Shown here piece by piece: positions 53,394-62,196 of a stretch of DNA of 64,000 bases. Source of the stretch: Streptomyces sp. NBC_00083 (GTDB taxonomy: Bacteria; Actinomycetota; Actinomycetes; Streptomycetales; Streptomycetaceae). Made by a program: the position numbers and the translations under genes. The notes under the pieces are model-generated. The model did not search any database and was not told the origin of the DNA. It worked only from the letters and a program-made list of their open reading frames with translations. The stretch lies in NCBI RefSeq assembly GCF_026343295.1, contig NZ_JAPELY010000005.1:1-64000 (forward strand). The letters are read 5' to 3'. Each line of letters starts with the position of its first letter. The stretch's first letter is position 1.

Positions 53394-54485
53394 ATGGCCA
53401 CCCTGTGCAGACCGGCGGTCGCCGTTCCCGACCACGTCATCACCCAGGAGCAGACCCTGGCGATCGCCCGCGAGACCCACGCGGACCATCCCCAGCTCGG
53501 TCTGGTCCTGCGGCTCATCGAGAACACCGGCGTCCGCACCCGGCACCTCGTGCAGCCCCTCGAAGAGACCCTGGCCCACCCCGGTTTCGAACTCCGCAAC
53601 CAGGTGTACGAGGCCGAGGCGAAGCGGCGGGTGCCCGAGGTGGTGCGCGAGGCGCTCGCCCACGCCGAGGTCGAGCCCGCCGACATCGACATGATCGTCT
53701 ACGTGTCCTGCACGGGCTTCATGATGCCCTCGCTGACCGCGTGGCTGATCAACACGATGGGCTTCCGCTCCGACACCCGTCAGCTGCCCATCGCCCAGCT
53801 CGGCTGCGCGGCGGGCGGCGCGGCGATCAACCGCGCCCACGACTTCATCACGGCCTACCCGGGCTCCAACGTGCTGATCGTGTCGTGCGAGTTCTGCTCG
53901 CTGCTCTACCAGCCCACCGACATCGGCGTCGGCTCGCTGCTCTCCAACGGCCTGTTCGGGGACGCCCTGTCGGCCGCGGTGGTCCGCGGCGAGGGCGGCA
54001 CCGGCATGCGCATCGAGCGCAACGGCTCGCACCTGGTGCCGGACACCGAGAACTGGATCTCGTACGCGGTGCGCGAGACGGGCTTCCACTTCCAGCTCGA
54101 CAAGCGCGTGCCCGGCACCATGGAGATGCTGGCGCCCGCGCTCAAAACCCTGGTGGCCCAGCACAGTTGGGAGGTCGGTGCGCTCGACTTCTACATCGTG
54201 CACGCCGGCGGCCCGCGCATCCTGGACGACCTGTGCCACTTCCTCGAACTCGGCCCGGAGATGTTCCGCTTCAGCCGCAGCACCCTCACCGAACGCGGCA
54301 ACATCGCGAGTTCGGTGGTCTTCGACGCGCTGGCGCGGCTCTTCGACGAGGGCGGCATGGAGGACGGGGCCCGCGGCCTGATCGCCGGATTCGGGCCCGG
54401 CATCACCGCGGAGATCGGCGTGGGCAGCTGGAACGCGGGCCCGCACCTGGACGAGGAGCTCAGCGCGATGGCCGCGAAGCTCTGA
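53394..54485 (+). CDS. rppA: Type III PKS, 1,3,6,8-tetrahydroxynaphthalene synthase
   Basis: RppA-type type III polyketide synthase, 363 residues. It condenses five malonyl-CoA to 1,3,6,8-tetrahydroxynaphthalene, which oxidises to flaviolin. The triad is at the numbering known for the S. coelicolor enzyme: Cys138 (LGCAAGG), His270 (IVHAGG) and Asn303 (RGNIASS); Cys106 in SCTGFM is also kept. GFGPGITAE is the C-terminal loop. It follows the P450 gene by 29 bases, so the two form an operon for melanin-like pigment. Confidence 0.96.
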   Translation: MATLCRPAVAVPDHVITQEQTLAIARETHADHPQLGLVLRLIENTGVRTRHLVQPLEETLAHPGFELRNQVYEAEAKRRVPEVVREALAHAEVEPADIDMIVYVSCTGFMMPSLTAWLINTMGFRSDTRQLPIAQLGCAAGGAAINRAHDFITAYPGSNVLIVSCEFCSLLYQPTDIGVGSLLSNGLFGDALSAAVVRGEGGTGMRIERNGSHLVPDTENWISYAVRETGFHFQLDKRVPGTMEMLAPALKTLVAQHSWEVGALDFYIVHAGGPRILDDLCHFLELGPEMFRFSRSTLTERGNIASSVVFDALARLFDEGGMEDGARGLIAGFGPGITAEIGVGSWNAGPHLDEELSAMAAKL

Positions 54486-54500
54486 ACCCCCCGCCCCCCG

Positions 54501-55046
54501 CTACTCGTTGACGAGGACGGGAATCGAGAGAACCACGCCGGCCGGCGTCCCGATCGGGGCGCCGGCCGGCGTGCTCGTGCCGTCCGGCGCGGCGGGCCGG
54601 ACCGTGAAGTCGATGCCCGCGCCCTCGGCGGCCGGGGTGTGGCCGCCCGGGTGCCCGTCGTGGCCCTCCTCCGCGTACCGGAAGGTGCCCGTGCCGAGCA
54701 GCCCGCCGTCCGCGCCGTAGTACGCGGCACGCACTTCGAGGGCGATCAGGTCGCTGACGTCCGAGGTGACCGTGAGGTGGCCCGTCACGGCGGACCCGGC
54801 GCCGAGCGCAGCGCCCGTGACCTTCACCCGGTCGGTGAACGGGCCCTGGTCCAGGCGTACTTCGCCCTTCCCCAGTTCGCGGTGGGCGGCGGGCGCCGCG
54901 GCCTGCCGCGGTGCGGCGAAGCTCACCGAGGGGACGGGGTCCGGCGCGGCCTCGGCCCGCTCGCCGGCACCGCCGCCACAGCCGGTCGCCAGGGCGAGGG
55001 TGACGAGGGCCAGGACGGCCGGGGCGGCGGTGCGGCTGCGTCTCAT
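54501..55046 (-). CDS. Secreted lipoprotein
   Basis: A 181-residue protein with an RRSRT-type basic start, hydrophobic AVLALVTLALATG and lipobox ATGC (Cys near 23), so it should be a lipid-anchored extracellular protein. A linker leads to an Ig/DUF-like beta domain (VTSDVSDLIALEVRAAYYGA). Convergent with rppA; downstream of the alkaline phosphatase gene on the same strand, 36 bases away, so it may share its transcript. Function unknown. Confidence 0.75.
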   Translation of the reverse strand: MRRSRTAAPAVLALVTLALATGCGGGAGERAEAAPDPVPSVSFAAPRQAAAPAAHRELGKGEVRLDQGPFTDRVKVTGAALGAGSAVTGHLTVTSDVSDLIALEVRAAYYGADGGLLGTGTFRYAEEGHDGHPGGHTPAAEGAGIDFTVRPAAPDGTSTPAGAPIGTPAGVVLSIPVLVNE

Positions 55047-55082
55047 GTGCGTACGACTCCTGTGTGTGGACGGGCCGGACGG

Positions 55083-56603
55083 TCAGCCGCGCGGGGCACG
55101 GCCGAACAGCGAGCCGTACATCTTCCCGTACAGGTCGGTGTTGAGCTGGCTGGCCGCGAACCGTCCCGCGCCCGGCCCGTAGGCGAAGATCGGCACGTCG
55201 GCGCCGGTGTGGTTGCCGGAGAGGTAGGTCAGCCACAGGCTCGCGTCGGGGCTGCCGTCCTTGACGCCCCGGGGGTCGTCGGGGGTGCGGAAGGTGGCCG
55301 GGGCGAAGTTCTTCGCGTCGCCCGCGCCCGCGCCGTTGGCGATGCCGGTCGAGCGGGCCGGGTCCTTGGCGCCCGAAGTGGCGCGCGAGGGAAGGGAGTT
55401 GTTCGCGGTGTTGCCCGCGTCGGTGTTGGCCGGGGGCGCCACCGACTCGGCGTTGGTGTAGGTGCCCTTCTCGATGATGTTGAAGCCGGCGCACTCGTGG
55501 TCGGCGGTGACGACGACCAGGGTGTGGCCGTCCCGCTTCGCGAAGTCGGTGGCCGCCTTGACCGCGTCGTCGAACGCCTTGACCTCGGCGAGCGTCTGGG
55601 CCGCGTCGTTGGCGTGCGAGCGCTTGTCGATCTGGGCGCCCTCGATCTGGAGGAAGAAGCCCTTCTTCGAGCGGCCGTCGAGCAGGTCGATCGACTTCTT
55701 CGCCATCTCGGCGAGCGTCGGCTCCTGCTTCTGCGGGGCGCCCGCGGGAAGACCGGCCTTCGCCTGCTCGACGGTCAGATTGCCGCGGTTGAAGAGCCCG
55801 ACGACCTTCTTCCCGCGCGCCTTGTCGAGGTCGGCCTTGGTGGCGACCCGCTGCGAAGCGGCGCTCTGCGCCGGCAGCGTGGGGTCGCCGAACGAGCCGA
55901 GCACCTGGTAGCCCTGCTTCTGGAGCGCCTTCTGGTCGTCCGGCTCGAAGCGGGCGAGGCCGCCGCCGAGCACCACGTCGGCGGTGCCGTTGCGGGCGAT
56001 CTGCTCGGCGATCGGGGTGATCAGGGTCTTGTCGGCGGGCGCCTTCTCGTAGCTGCCGTCGGCGTTCTTCGGCAGGCAGGCGGCGTCCGAGTAGGTGGGG
56101 CCCTGGCAGCCGCGCAGGAGCGCGTGGCTGAACTGGGCGGCGGGCGTGGCGTCGGTGATCTCGGCGGTCGAGACGTTGCCGGTGGCGAAGCCGGCCGACT
56201 TGGCCTGCTCCATCAGCGTGACCCGGCGCTTCTCGTAACTGTCCACGCCGATCGCGGCGTTGTACGTCTTGATGCCCGATGCCCAGGCGGTGGCGGCGCT
56301 CGCCGAGTCCGTGACCAGGGCGGGCCGGTCGCTGCCCTTCTCGACGGCGTACGTGGCGACCGCGCCGGTGTAGGGCAGCTTCTCCATGTTCAGCTTGCCC
56401 TGGGCGCCGTAGTAGCGCTCGCGGCCCGCGGTGACATGGGTGCGGCCCATGCCGTCGCCGAGCAGGTAGATGACGTTGTGGATCTCGCGGTCGCCGTCGC
56501 CGTGCCCGTGCCGGGGCGTGGAGTTGGCGGTGACGGCCGTGCCGGTCGCGACGGCGGACGCCGCCGCGAACACCGCGAGCACCTTCATGGTGGTGTGTCT
56601 CAT
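55083..56603 (-). CDS. Alkaline phosphatase (PhoA family), secreted
   Basis: A 506-residue alkaline phosphatase with an N-terminal signal (VLAVFAAASAVATGTAV). LLGDGMG carries metal Asp50, TDSASAATAWASG the nucleophile Ser100, IDKRSHANDA metal ligands, and VVVTADHECAG the metal Asp/His. It releases phosphate from organic esters outside the cell. A PHO-box-like repeat precedes the gene (56611-56632), which fits PhoP control. The start could be ATG 56603 or 56588. Confidence 0.92.
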   Translation of the reverse strand: MRHTTMKVLAVFAAASAVATGTAVTANSTPRHGHGDGDREIHNVIYLLGDGMGRTHVTAGRERYYGAQGKLNMEKLPYTGAVATYAVEKGSDRPALVTDSASAATAWASGIKTYNAAIGVDSYEKRRVTLMEQAKSAGFATGNVSTAEITDATPAAQFSHALLRGCQGPTYSDAACLPKNADGSYEKAPADKTLITPIAEQIARNGTADVVLGGGLARFEPDDQKALQKQGYQVLGSFGDPTLPAQSAASQRVATKADLDKARGKKVVGLFNRGNLTVEQAKAGLPAGAPQKQEPTLAEMAKKSIDLLDGRSKKGFFLQIEGAQIDKRSHANDAAQTLAEVKAFDDAVKAATDFAKRDGHTLVVVTADHECAGFNIIEKGTYTNAESVAPPANTDAGNTANNSLPSRATSGAKDPARSTGIANGAGAGDAKNFAPATFRTPDDPRGVKDGSPDASLWLTYLSGNHTGADVPIFAYGPGAGRFAASQLNTDLYGKMYGSLFGRAPRG

Positions 56604-56610
56604 GGCCGCG

Positions 56611-56632
56611 AAGCTATGAGCCCCATGTGAAC
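56611..56632 (-). promoter_or_regulatory. PHO-box-like direct repeat
   Basis: On the minus strand GTTCACATGGG is followed at once by GCTCATAGCTT, two 11-base units close to the GTTCACC-N4 consensus of Streptomyces PhoP sites. It lies right before the alkaline phosphatase start, as expected for phosphate-limited induction. Confidence 0.5.
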
Positions 56633-56706
56633 GGACCGGAAGGCGCAGGCGACGTCAGGACGAACGCCTTTGCCTTCCTTATAACCTTTCCGCCCCTGCT
56701 CTTTGC

Positions 56707-58224
56707 CTACCCGTACGAGAGGTTGGAGCAGATGTTGTCGTCGGCCGAGCGGGACGCGTCCACGACGGACGAGGGGACCGCGGCGGGGGCGCTCGGCGAG
56801 GCGTCGGGACCGCCCGGCTTGTACTGCGTGCCGAGGATGACGCTCAGGCCCGGCTGCTTGGACGTGCGCATCAGCGCGTCGGGGAAGTGCGTGGCGAGCG
56901 TCTTGGCCTTGGCCTCGTCGTTCGGCCCGTACTGGATGACGGTGTGCGTGTAGTCCTGGGTGGCGGCGGTCGCGGTGCCGGTCACCGTGAAGCCCGCGCT
57001 CTTGAGGGAGTCCGCGGCGGTGCCCGCGAGCCCCTTGGTGGTGGTGCCGTTGTAGACGGCGACGGCGATCCCCTTGCCGGAGGCGGGTGCCGGGGCGGAG
57101 GCGGAGGGCGCGGCGGAGGGCTTGCCGTCCTTGTCCTTGGCCGCGGCGTCCTGGCCGTCCACGGTGCGGTCGGCGCGCAGCGCCGCGAACAGCGCGTCGG
57201 CCTCCGGCTTCACCACGGCCACGCGGGCGCCCTCGTACCGCCAGGGCAGGGTGACGAACTTGGTGTTGTGCAGGTCGATGCCCTTCATCGACATCGCGAA
57301 CGAGATCAGCTTGCTGGGGGAGCCGAGGCCCGAGTCGACGGTCATCGACTTGGTGGCCGCGTTGGCGAGCGGGAGCAGGGTGGTCGGGTCGAGCCCGTTG
57401 CCCTTCACCTGCTTGATCAGGCTGCCGATGAAGGCCTGCTGGCGCTTGATGCGGCCGATGTCCGAGCCGTCGCCGATGCCGTGCCGGATGCGGACGTAGT
57501 CGAGGGCCTTCTGCCCGGACACCTTCTGCGGGCCCTTGGCGAAGATCAGGCTGCCCTTGTGACCGAGCTTCGGGTTGAGGTCGCCCTGGTAGACGTTGCC
57601 GGGGACGCAGACCTCGACGCCGCCGACGGCCTCGGTCATCTTCGCGAAGCCCGCGAAGTCCATCACCATCGTGTGGTCCACGCGCAGCCCGGTGAGCTTC
57701 TCCACGGTGTTCTGGGTGCAGGCCGGGTTGCCCTCGACCGTCTCACCCACCTCGAACGCCGAGTTGAACATCTGGAGGTGCTTCTCCTTGGTCCAGCTGC
57801 CGTTCGGGAGCTTGCACGAGGGTATGTCGACCAGCGAGTCGCGGGGTATGGAGACGGCGACGGCGTGCTTCTGGTCGGAGTACACGTGCAGCAGCAGCGC
57901 GGTGTCCGAGCGGCCGATGTCGCCCTTGCCGTGGCCGTACTTGACGTTGTCGCCCGAGCGCGTGTCGGAGCCGATGATCAGGACGTTCGAGCCCTTGGTG
58001 GAGGCGGCGGGGCGGTCGGCGGAGACTCCGCCGTCGTCGAACGTCTTGATGTTGCCGTTCAGCTGGAAGTAGATCCAGCCGCCGCCGGCGACCGCGAGGA
58101 CGACGACGGAGAGACTCGTGATGCCGATGAGACGCGCGCGGCTGCGCTTCTTCCCGCGGCGCGGCGCGGCCGGGCCATCGCTCTCACGCCTGCTCGTCAC
58201 TCCCGCTTTGTGGCTCCCGGCCAT
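56707..58224 (-). CDS. LCP-family cell-wall glycopolymer transferase (LytR-CpsA-Psr)
   Basis: A 505-residue LCP protein. A basic cytoplasmic start (KKRSRARL) leads to one membrane segment (GITSLSVVVLAVAGGGWIYF). The LCP domain has VLIIGSDTRSGD, GRSDTALLLHV, SIPRDSLVDIP and YVRIRHGIGDGSDIGRIKRQ with the phosphate-binding Arg/Asp set. A C-terminal LytR_C domain follows (VAVYNGTTTKGLAGTAADSL). It attaches teichoic-type polymers to peptidoglycan. ATG 58222-58224 with GAGGGG is favoured over ATG 58236. Confidence 0.93.
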   Translation of the reverse strand: MAGSHKAGVTSRRESDGPAAPRRGKKRSRARLIGITSLSVVVLAVAGGGWIYFQLNGNIKTFDDGGVSADRPAASTKGSNVLIIGSDTRSGDNVKYGHGKGDIGRSDTALLLHVYSDQKHAVAVSIPRDSLVDIPSCKLPNGSWTKEKHLQMFNSAFEVGETVEGNPACTQNTVEKLTGLRVDHTMVMDFAGFAKMTEAVGGVEVCVPGNVYQGDLNPKLGHKGSLIFAKGPQKVSGQKALDYVRIRHGIGDGSDIGRIKRQQAFIGSLIKQVKGNGLDPTTLLPLANAATKSMTVDSGLGSPSKLISFAMSMKGIDLHNTKFVTLPWRYEGARVAVVKPEADALFAALRADRTVDGQDAAAKDKDGKPSAAPSASAPAPASGKGIAVAVYNGTTTKGLAGTAADSLKSAGFTVTGTATAATQDYTHTVIQYGPNDEAKAKTLATHFPDALMRTSKQPGLSVILGTQYKPGGPDASPSAPAAVPSSVVDASRSADDNICSNLSYG

Positions 58225-58398
58225 CGGACCCCTCATCCCTCATTCGCGCCTCTTCTGTAGAGGAGACGGTGAGTCGTACGGTCTGGTTGTACAGTTGCGC
58301 AATGTAGCAAGTCTCATTAAGAGCCATCAGCCCCGGCCGTGCACAGACGCGGGCCGCACGAAACCGGCTGTAGGACGCGAACGAGGGAGGACCGCGGG

Positions 58399-58650
58399 AT
58401 GTTCCTGCGCAACGGACTCGAACCCTGGCACCTGCTGATCGTCGCCGTAGTACTGATCCTGCTCTTCGGCTCGAAGAAGCTGCCCGACACGGCGCGCGCG
58501 CTCGGCAAGTCGCTGCGCATCCTCAAGAGCGAGACCAAGGCGATGCGTGAGGACGGCTCGGCCGCGGCGCCCGCCGCCCCGGCCGCTCACGTCACCCCGG
58601 CTCCCGCCGCTCCCGCACCCTCGGAGGCCCCGGCCCAGCCCGCCCCGTAA
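58399..58650 (+). CDS. TatA/TatE-like twin-arginine translocase component
   Basis: An 83-residue protein with one N-terminal membrane segment ([19 protein letters not shown]), the FGSKKLP hinge and an amphipathic helix ([19 protein letters not shown]), then an Ala/Pro-rich tail. This is the TatA pore-subunit layout. GGGAGG precedes ATG 58399. The 174-base spacer to the divergent LCP gene holds TTGTACAGTTGCGCAA near 58285, a pseudo-palindrome that may bind a regulator. The PhoA nearby has no obvious twin-arginine motif. Confidence 0.9.
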   Translation: MFLRNGLEPWHLLIVAVVLILLFGSKKLPDTARALGKSLRILKSETKAMREDGSAAAPAAPAAHVTPAPAAPAPSEAPAQPAP

Positions 58651-58693
58651 ACCCGTGGGCCCGCGGCCCGGGGCCCCCGTACGCTCGGCAGCC

Positions 58694-59665
58694 ATGGAAC
58701 AGCTGCCGACGTACGACGACGTGGTCCGCGCGCACGAGCGGATCGCCCCGCACGCCCACCGCACCCCGGTCATGACCTCGCGGCTCACCGACGCCGAGCT
58801 GGGTCTGAGCCTGTACTTCAAGTGCGAGAACCTCCAGCGCATGGGGGCCTTCAAGTTCCGCGGCGCGTTCAACGCGCTCTCGCGGTTCGACGCCGGGCAG
58901 CGGCGCGCGGGCGTCGTCGCCTACTCGTCCGGCAACCACGCGCAGGCCGTCGCGCTCTCCGCCGCCCTGCTCGGCATCCCGGCGACCATCGTCATGCCGC
59001 ACGACGCGCCCGCCGCCAAGCTCGCCGCGACCCGGGGGTACGGGGCCGAGGTGGTCACCTACGACCGCTGGAGCGAGGACCGCGAGGCGATCGGCACGGC
59101 GCTCGCGAAGGAGCGCGGCCTCACCCTGATCCCGCCCTACGACCACCCCGACGTGATGGCCGGCCAGGGCACCGCCGCCAAGGAGCTCTTCGAGGAGACC
59201 GGCCCCCTGGACGCCCTGTTCGTGCCGCTCGGCGGCGGCGGGCTCCTGTCGGGCACCCTGCTCTCCGCGGGCGCCCTCGCGCCGGGGTGCGAGGTGTACG
59301 GGGTCGAGCCCGAGGCCGGCGACGACGGGCTCCGGTCGCTGCGCGCCGGCGAGATCGTGCACATCGACACCCCCGACACCCTCGCGGACGGCGCCCAGAC
59401 GCAGCACCTGGGCAGCCACACCTTCCCGGTGATCCGCGACCGCGTGACCGACATCGTCACCGCGTCCGACGCCCAACTCGTCGACTGCATGCGGCTGTTC
59501 GCGTCCCGAATGAAGACGGTCGTCGAGCCCACGGGCTGCCTGGGGTTCGCCGCCGCCCGCGCGGCGGCGGAGCGCCTCCGCGGCAAGCGGGTCGGCGTCA
59601 TCATCAGCGGCGGCAACATGGACCTCTCCCGGTACGCGCGGCTGATCTCCGGCGAGGGCCGCTAG
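58694..59665 (+). CDS. PLP-dependent threonine/serine ammonia-lyase family enzyme
   Basis: A 323-residue fold-type II PLP enzyme. GAFKFRGAFNAL carries the Schiff-base Lys, YSSGNHAQAVA the Asn loop, PLGGGGLLSGT the phosphate-binding glycines, and SGGNMDL the ring-nitrogen Ser region. It lacks the ACT domain of biosynthetic IlvA, so it is of the catabolic threonine dehydratase, serine racemase or threo-hydroxyaspartate lyase type. ATG 58694. Deaminates a hydroxy amino acid to an oxo acid. Confidence 0.92.
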   Translation: MEQLPTYDDVVRAHERIAPHAHRTPVMTSRLTDAELGLSLYFKCENLQRMGAFKFRGAFNALSRFDAGQRRAGVVAYSSGNHAQAVALSAALLGIPATIVMPHDAPAAKLAATRGYGAEVVTYDRWSEDREAIGTALAKERGLTLIPPYDHPDVMAGQGTAAKELFEETGPLDALFVPLGGGGLLSGTLLSAGALAPGCEVYGVEPEAGDDGLRSLRAGEIVHIDTPDTLADGAQTQHLGSHTFPVIRDRVTDIVTASDAQLVDCMRLFASRMKTVVEPTGCLGFAAARAAAERLRGKRVGVIISGGNMDLSRYARLISGEGR

Positions 59666-59722
59666 GACCGCGGGCGCCCGGACCGGGAACGGTTCGCCGG
59701 CGGTTCGGCGCATGATGGGGGC

Positions 59723-61498
59723 ATGAACGAGATGCCGGAGTGGGAGAAGCGGTTCAGGGCGCCGAGGGTGGGGCTCCCCGACTGGGCGGAGGACGCCCCG
59801 GACCGCTCGCTGTTCGTGTCGAACGCGACGGGGACGTACGAGCTGTACGCGTGGGACCGCGCCAGTGGCGCGCAGCGCCGGGCCACCGACCGCCCCAACG
59901 GCACCACGGAGGGGGTGCTGACGCCGGACGGCGAGTGGATCTGGTGGTTCTGCGACACCGACGGCGACGAGTTCGGGGTGTGGCAGCGCCAGCCGTTCGG
60001 CGGCGGCGCCGACGAGCCGGCCGTGGCCGGGCTCGCCCCGTCCTACCCGGCGGGCCTCGCGCTCGGCCGGGACGGCACGGCGGTGATCGGCCGCTCCACC
60101 GACGACGACGGCTCGACGATCCACGTCGTACGCCCCGGCTCCGCGCCCGTGGAGATCTACCGGCACCGCGAGTCGGCGGGCGTGGGCGACCTCTCGCACG
60201 ACGGCACGCTGATCGCGGTCGAGCACACCGAGCACGGCGACGCGATGCACTCGGCGCTGCGGGTGGTGCGCCCGGACGGCTCGGTGGTCGCCGAGCTCGA
60301 CGACACCAAGGGCGGCACGGAGGAACTCGGGCTCGAAGTGCTCGGGTTCGCGCCGCTCGCGGGCGACAGCCGGCTGCTCGTCTCGCACCAGCGGCGCGGC
60401 CGCTGGGAGCCGATGATCTGGGACGTGGCCTCGGGCGAGCAGAGCGACCTCGCGCTCGACCTGCCGGGCGACGTGTCGGCCGAGTGGTATCCGGACGGAT
60501 CGGGCCTGCTCGTGGTGCACAGCTTCGAGGCGCGCAGCGGCCTGTTCCGCTTCGACCTCGCGACGCGCTCCCTGATCGAGATCGACACCCCGGCGGGTTC
60601 GGTGTCGGCGGCGACGGCGCGGCCCGACGGCACGGTGGAGTACCTGTGGTCGTCCGCGGCGGCCCCCTCCGAGGTGCGCTCCACGGCGGGCGGGGTCGTG
60701 CTCGACCCGCCCGGCTTCAAGGCGCCCGGCTCGGTGCCGGTCGAGGACGTGTGGGTGGAGGGTCCCGGCGGCCGCGTCCACGCCCTGGTGCAGCGCCCGG
60801 CCGGCGACGGCCCCTTCCCCACCCTGTTCGAGATCCACGGCGGGCCCACGTGGCACGACAGCGACGCGTTCGCCGCGGGCCCGGCGGCCTGGGTCGACCA
60901 CGGGTTCGCGGTGGTACGGGTCAACTACCGCGGCTCCACCGGGTACGGGCGGGAGTGGACCGACGCGCTCAAGCACCGCGTCGGGCTCATCGAGCTGGAG
61001 GACATCGAGGCGGTCCGCGCCTGGGCGGTCTCCTCGGGGCTCGCCGACCCCGCGCGGCTCGTCCTCGCGGGCGGCTCCTGGGGCGGCTACCTCACGCTGC
61101 TCGGGCTCGGCACCCAGCCCGACGTGTGGGCGCTGGGGCTCGCGGCGGTGCCGGTCGCGGACTACGTCACGGCGTACCACGACGAGATGGAGGCGCTGAA
61201 GGCGATGGACCGCACGTTGCTGGGCGGCACCCCGGAGGAGGTTCCGGACCGGTTCCGCGCGTCGTCGCCGCTGACGTACGTCGACGCGGTGACGGCGCCG
61301 GTCTACATCTCGGCGGGGGTCAACGATCCGCGCTGCCCGATCCGGCAGGTCGAGAACTATGTGGACCGGCTGGTCGCGCGGGGGGCGGTGCACGAGGTGT
61401 ACCGGTATGACGCGGGGCATGGGTCGCTGGTGGTGGAGGAACGCATCAAACAGGTCCGCCTGGAACTCGACTTCGCCCTCCGCCACCTCCCCGTCTGA
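59723..61498 (+). CDS. S9-family prolyl oligopeptidase-like peptidase
   Basis: A 591-residue serine peptidase with an N-terminal beta-propeller (repeated DGTxxxxG-like strands) and a C-terminal alpha/beta-hydrolase domain. EIHGGPTWHDSD is the oxyanion region, GGSWGGY has the nucleophile Ser452, NDPRCP the Asp535, and DAGHGS the His566. No signal peptide, so cytoplasmic. It likely trims or cleaves short acyl-peptides or peptides. ATG 59723. Followed by the repeat-rich gap. Confidence 0.93.
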   Translation: MNEMPEWEKRFRAPRVGLPDWAEDAPDRSLFVSNATGTYELYAWDRASGAQRRATDRPNGTTEGVLTPDGEWIWWFCDTDGDEFGVWQRQPFGGGADEPAVAGLAPSYPAGLALGRDGTAVIGRSTDDDGSTIHVVRPGSAPVEIYRHRESAGVGDLSHDGTLIAVEHTEHGDAMHSALRVVRPDGSVVAELDDTKGGTEELGLEVLGFAPLAGDSRLLVSHQRRGRWEPMIWDVASGEQSDLALDLPGDVSAEWYPDGSGLLVVHSFEARSGLFRFDLATRSLIEIDTPAGSVSAATARPDGTVEYLWSSAAAPSEVRSTAGGVVLDPPGFKAPGSVPVEDVWVEGPGGRVHALVQRPAGDGPFPTLFEIHGGPTWHDSDAFAAGPAAWVDHGFAVVRVNYRGSTGYGREWTDALKHRVGLIELEDIEAVRAWAVSSGLADPARLVLAGGSWGGYLTLLGLGTQPDVWALGLAAVPVADYVTAYHDEMEALKAMDRTLLGGTPEEVPDRFRASSPLTYVDAVTAPVYISAGVNDPRCPIRQVENYVDRLVARGAVHEVYRYDAGHGSLVVEERIKQVRLELDFALRHLPV

Positions 61499-62196
61499 CA
61501 GCGCCGGGTGCCCTACCAGGGGCGCGGGGCTGTGCCCTTCACGCGGCTCCGCCGCGGTGGGCGCGGGTGGGAGCCTGCGGCTCCGGGTCACCTACTAGGG
61601 CGCGGGGCTGTGCCGTTTGCGCGGCTCCGCCGCGGTGGGCGCGGCCGCGTGGCTCGGCTCCGGGTGCCCTACTAGGGGCGCGGGGCTGTGCCGTTTGCGC
61701 GGCTCCGCCGCGGTGGGCGCGGCGGTGGGCTCGGTGCCGGGTGCCCTACAGGGGCGCGGGGAACTGCGCGGGTGCCCCAGCACGGCCCGCAGACGAAAGC
61801 CGGGGTTGCTGGGGCTCCGCCCCAGACCCCGGGAGGCCCCACCCCACCCCTTCCCGAAACCCTCCGGGGGTTATGAAACGGGCTGAGGTCCAAACCCCTG
61901 GGGCTCCGCCCCAGACCCCGTTCGCGCCCGAAAGGCGCTCGTCCTCAAACGCCGGACAGGCTGAGGGGGCGCTCGTCCTCAAACTCCCCCAAGGCCTTAT
62001 GGGCCAGGGGGGACCCCCATGACGGGCTGAAGATGCCCGTGCCGCCCGGCACCGAGTAGTCAGGGGCGCGGGGAACTGCGCGGGACGCGAGCACGGTCCG
62101 CAGACGAACGCGGGGGCGCAGCCCGGGGGCAACGGTCCCGGGGGGTTGGGGGCACCCCGGTGAGGGGGACCCGGTGGGATTCCGTACCGTGGGGGT
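61499..62196 (+). repeat. Gene-free block of repeated intergenic modules
   Basis: About 700 bases without a supported gene. A module beginning GGTGCCCTACYAGGGGCGCG and continuing with GGCTCCGCCGCGGTGGGCGC occurs three times from about 61505, 61588 and 61668. A shorter variant with GGGGCGCGGGGAACTGCGCG occurs near 61752 and 62065. GGGGCTCCGCCCCAGACCCC occurs at about 61811 and 61900 and contains a hairpin (GGGGC/GCCCC). Small open frames here are by-products. Such modules recur in Streptomyces intergenic DNA; their role is unknown. No promoter for the next gene is obvious. Confidence 0.8.

Noticed and set aside
58592-61591. A 999-codon open frame antisense to the ammonia-lyase and S9 peptidase genes
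   Set aside because: It is rich in Arg, Gly and Pro with no domain, and both genes beneath it have full catalytic motifs. Long antisense frames are expected in high-GC DNA.
61499-62196. CRISPR array
   Set aside because: Repeats are long, unequal and not separated by unique spacers of constant length; no cas genes nearby.
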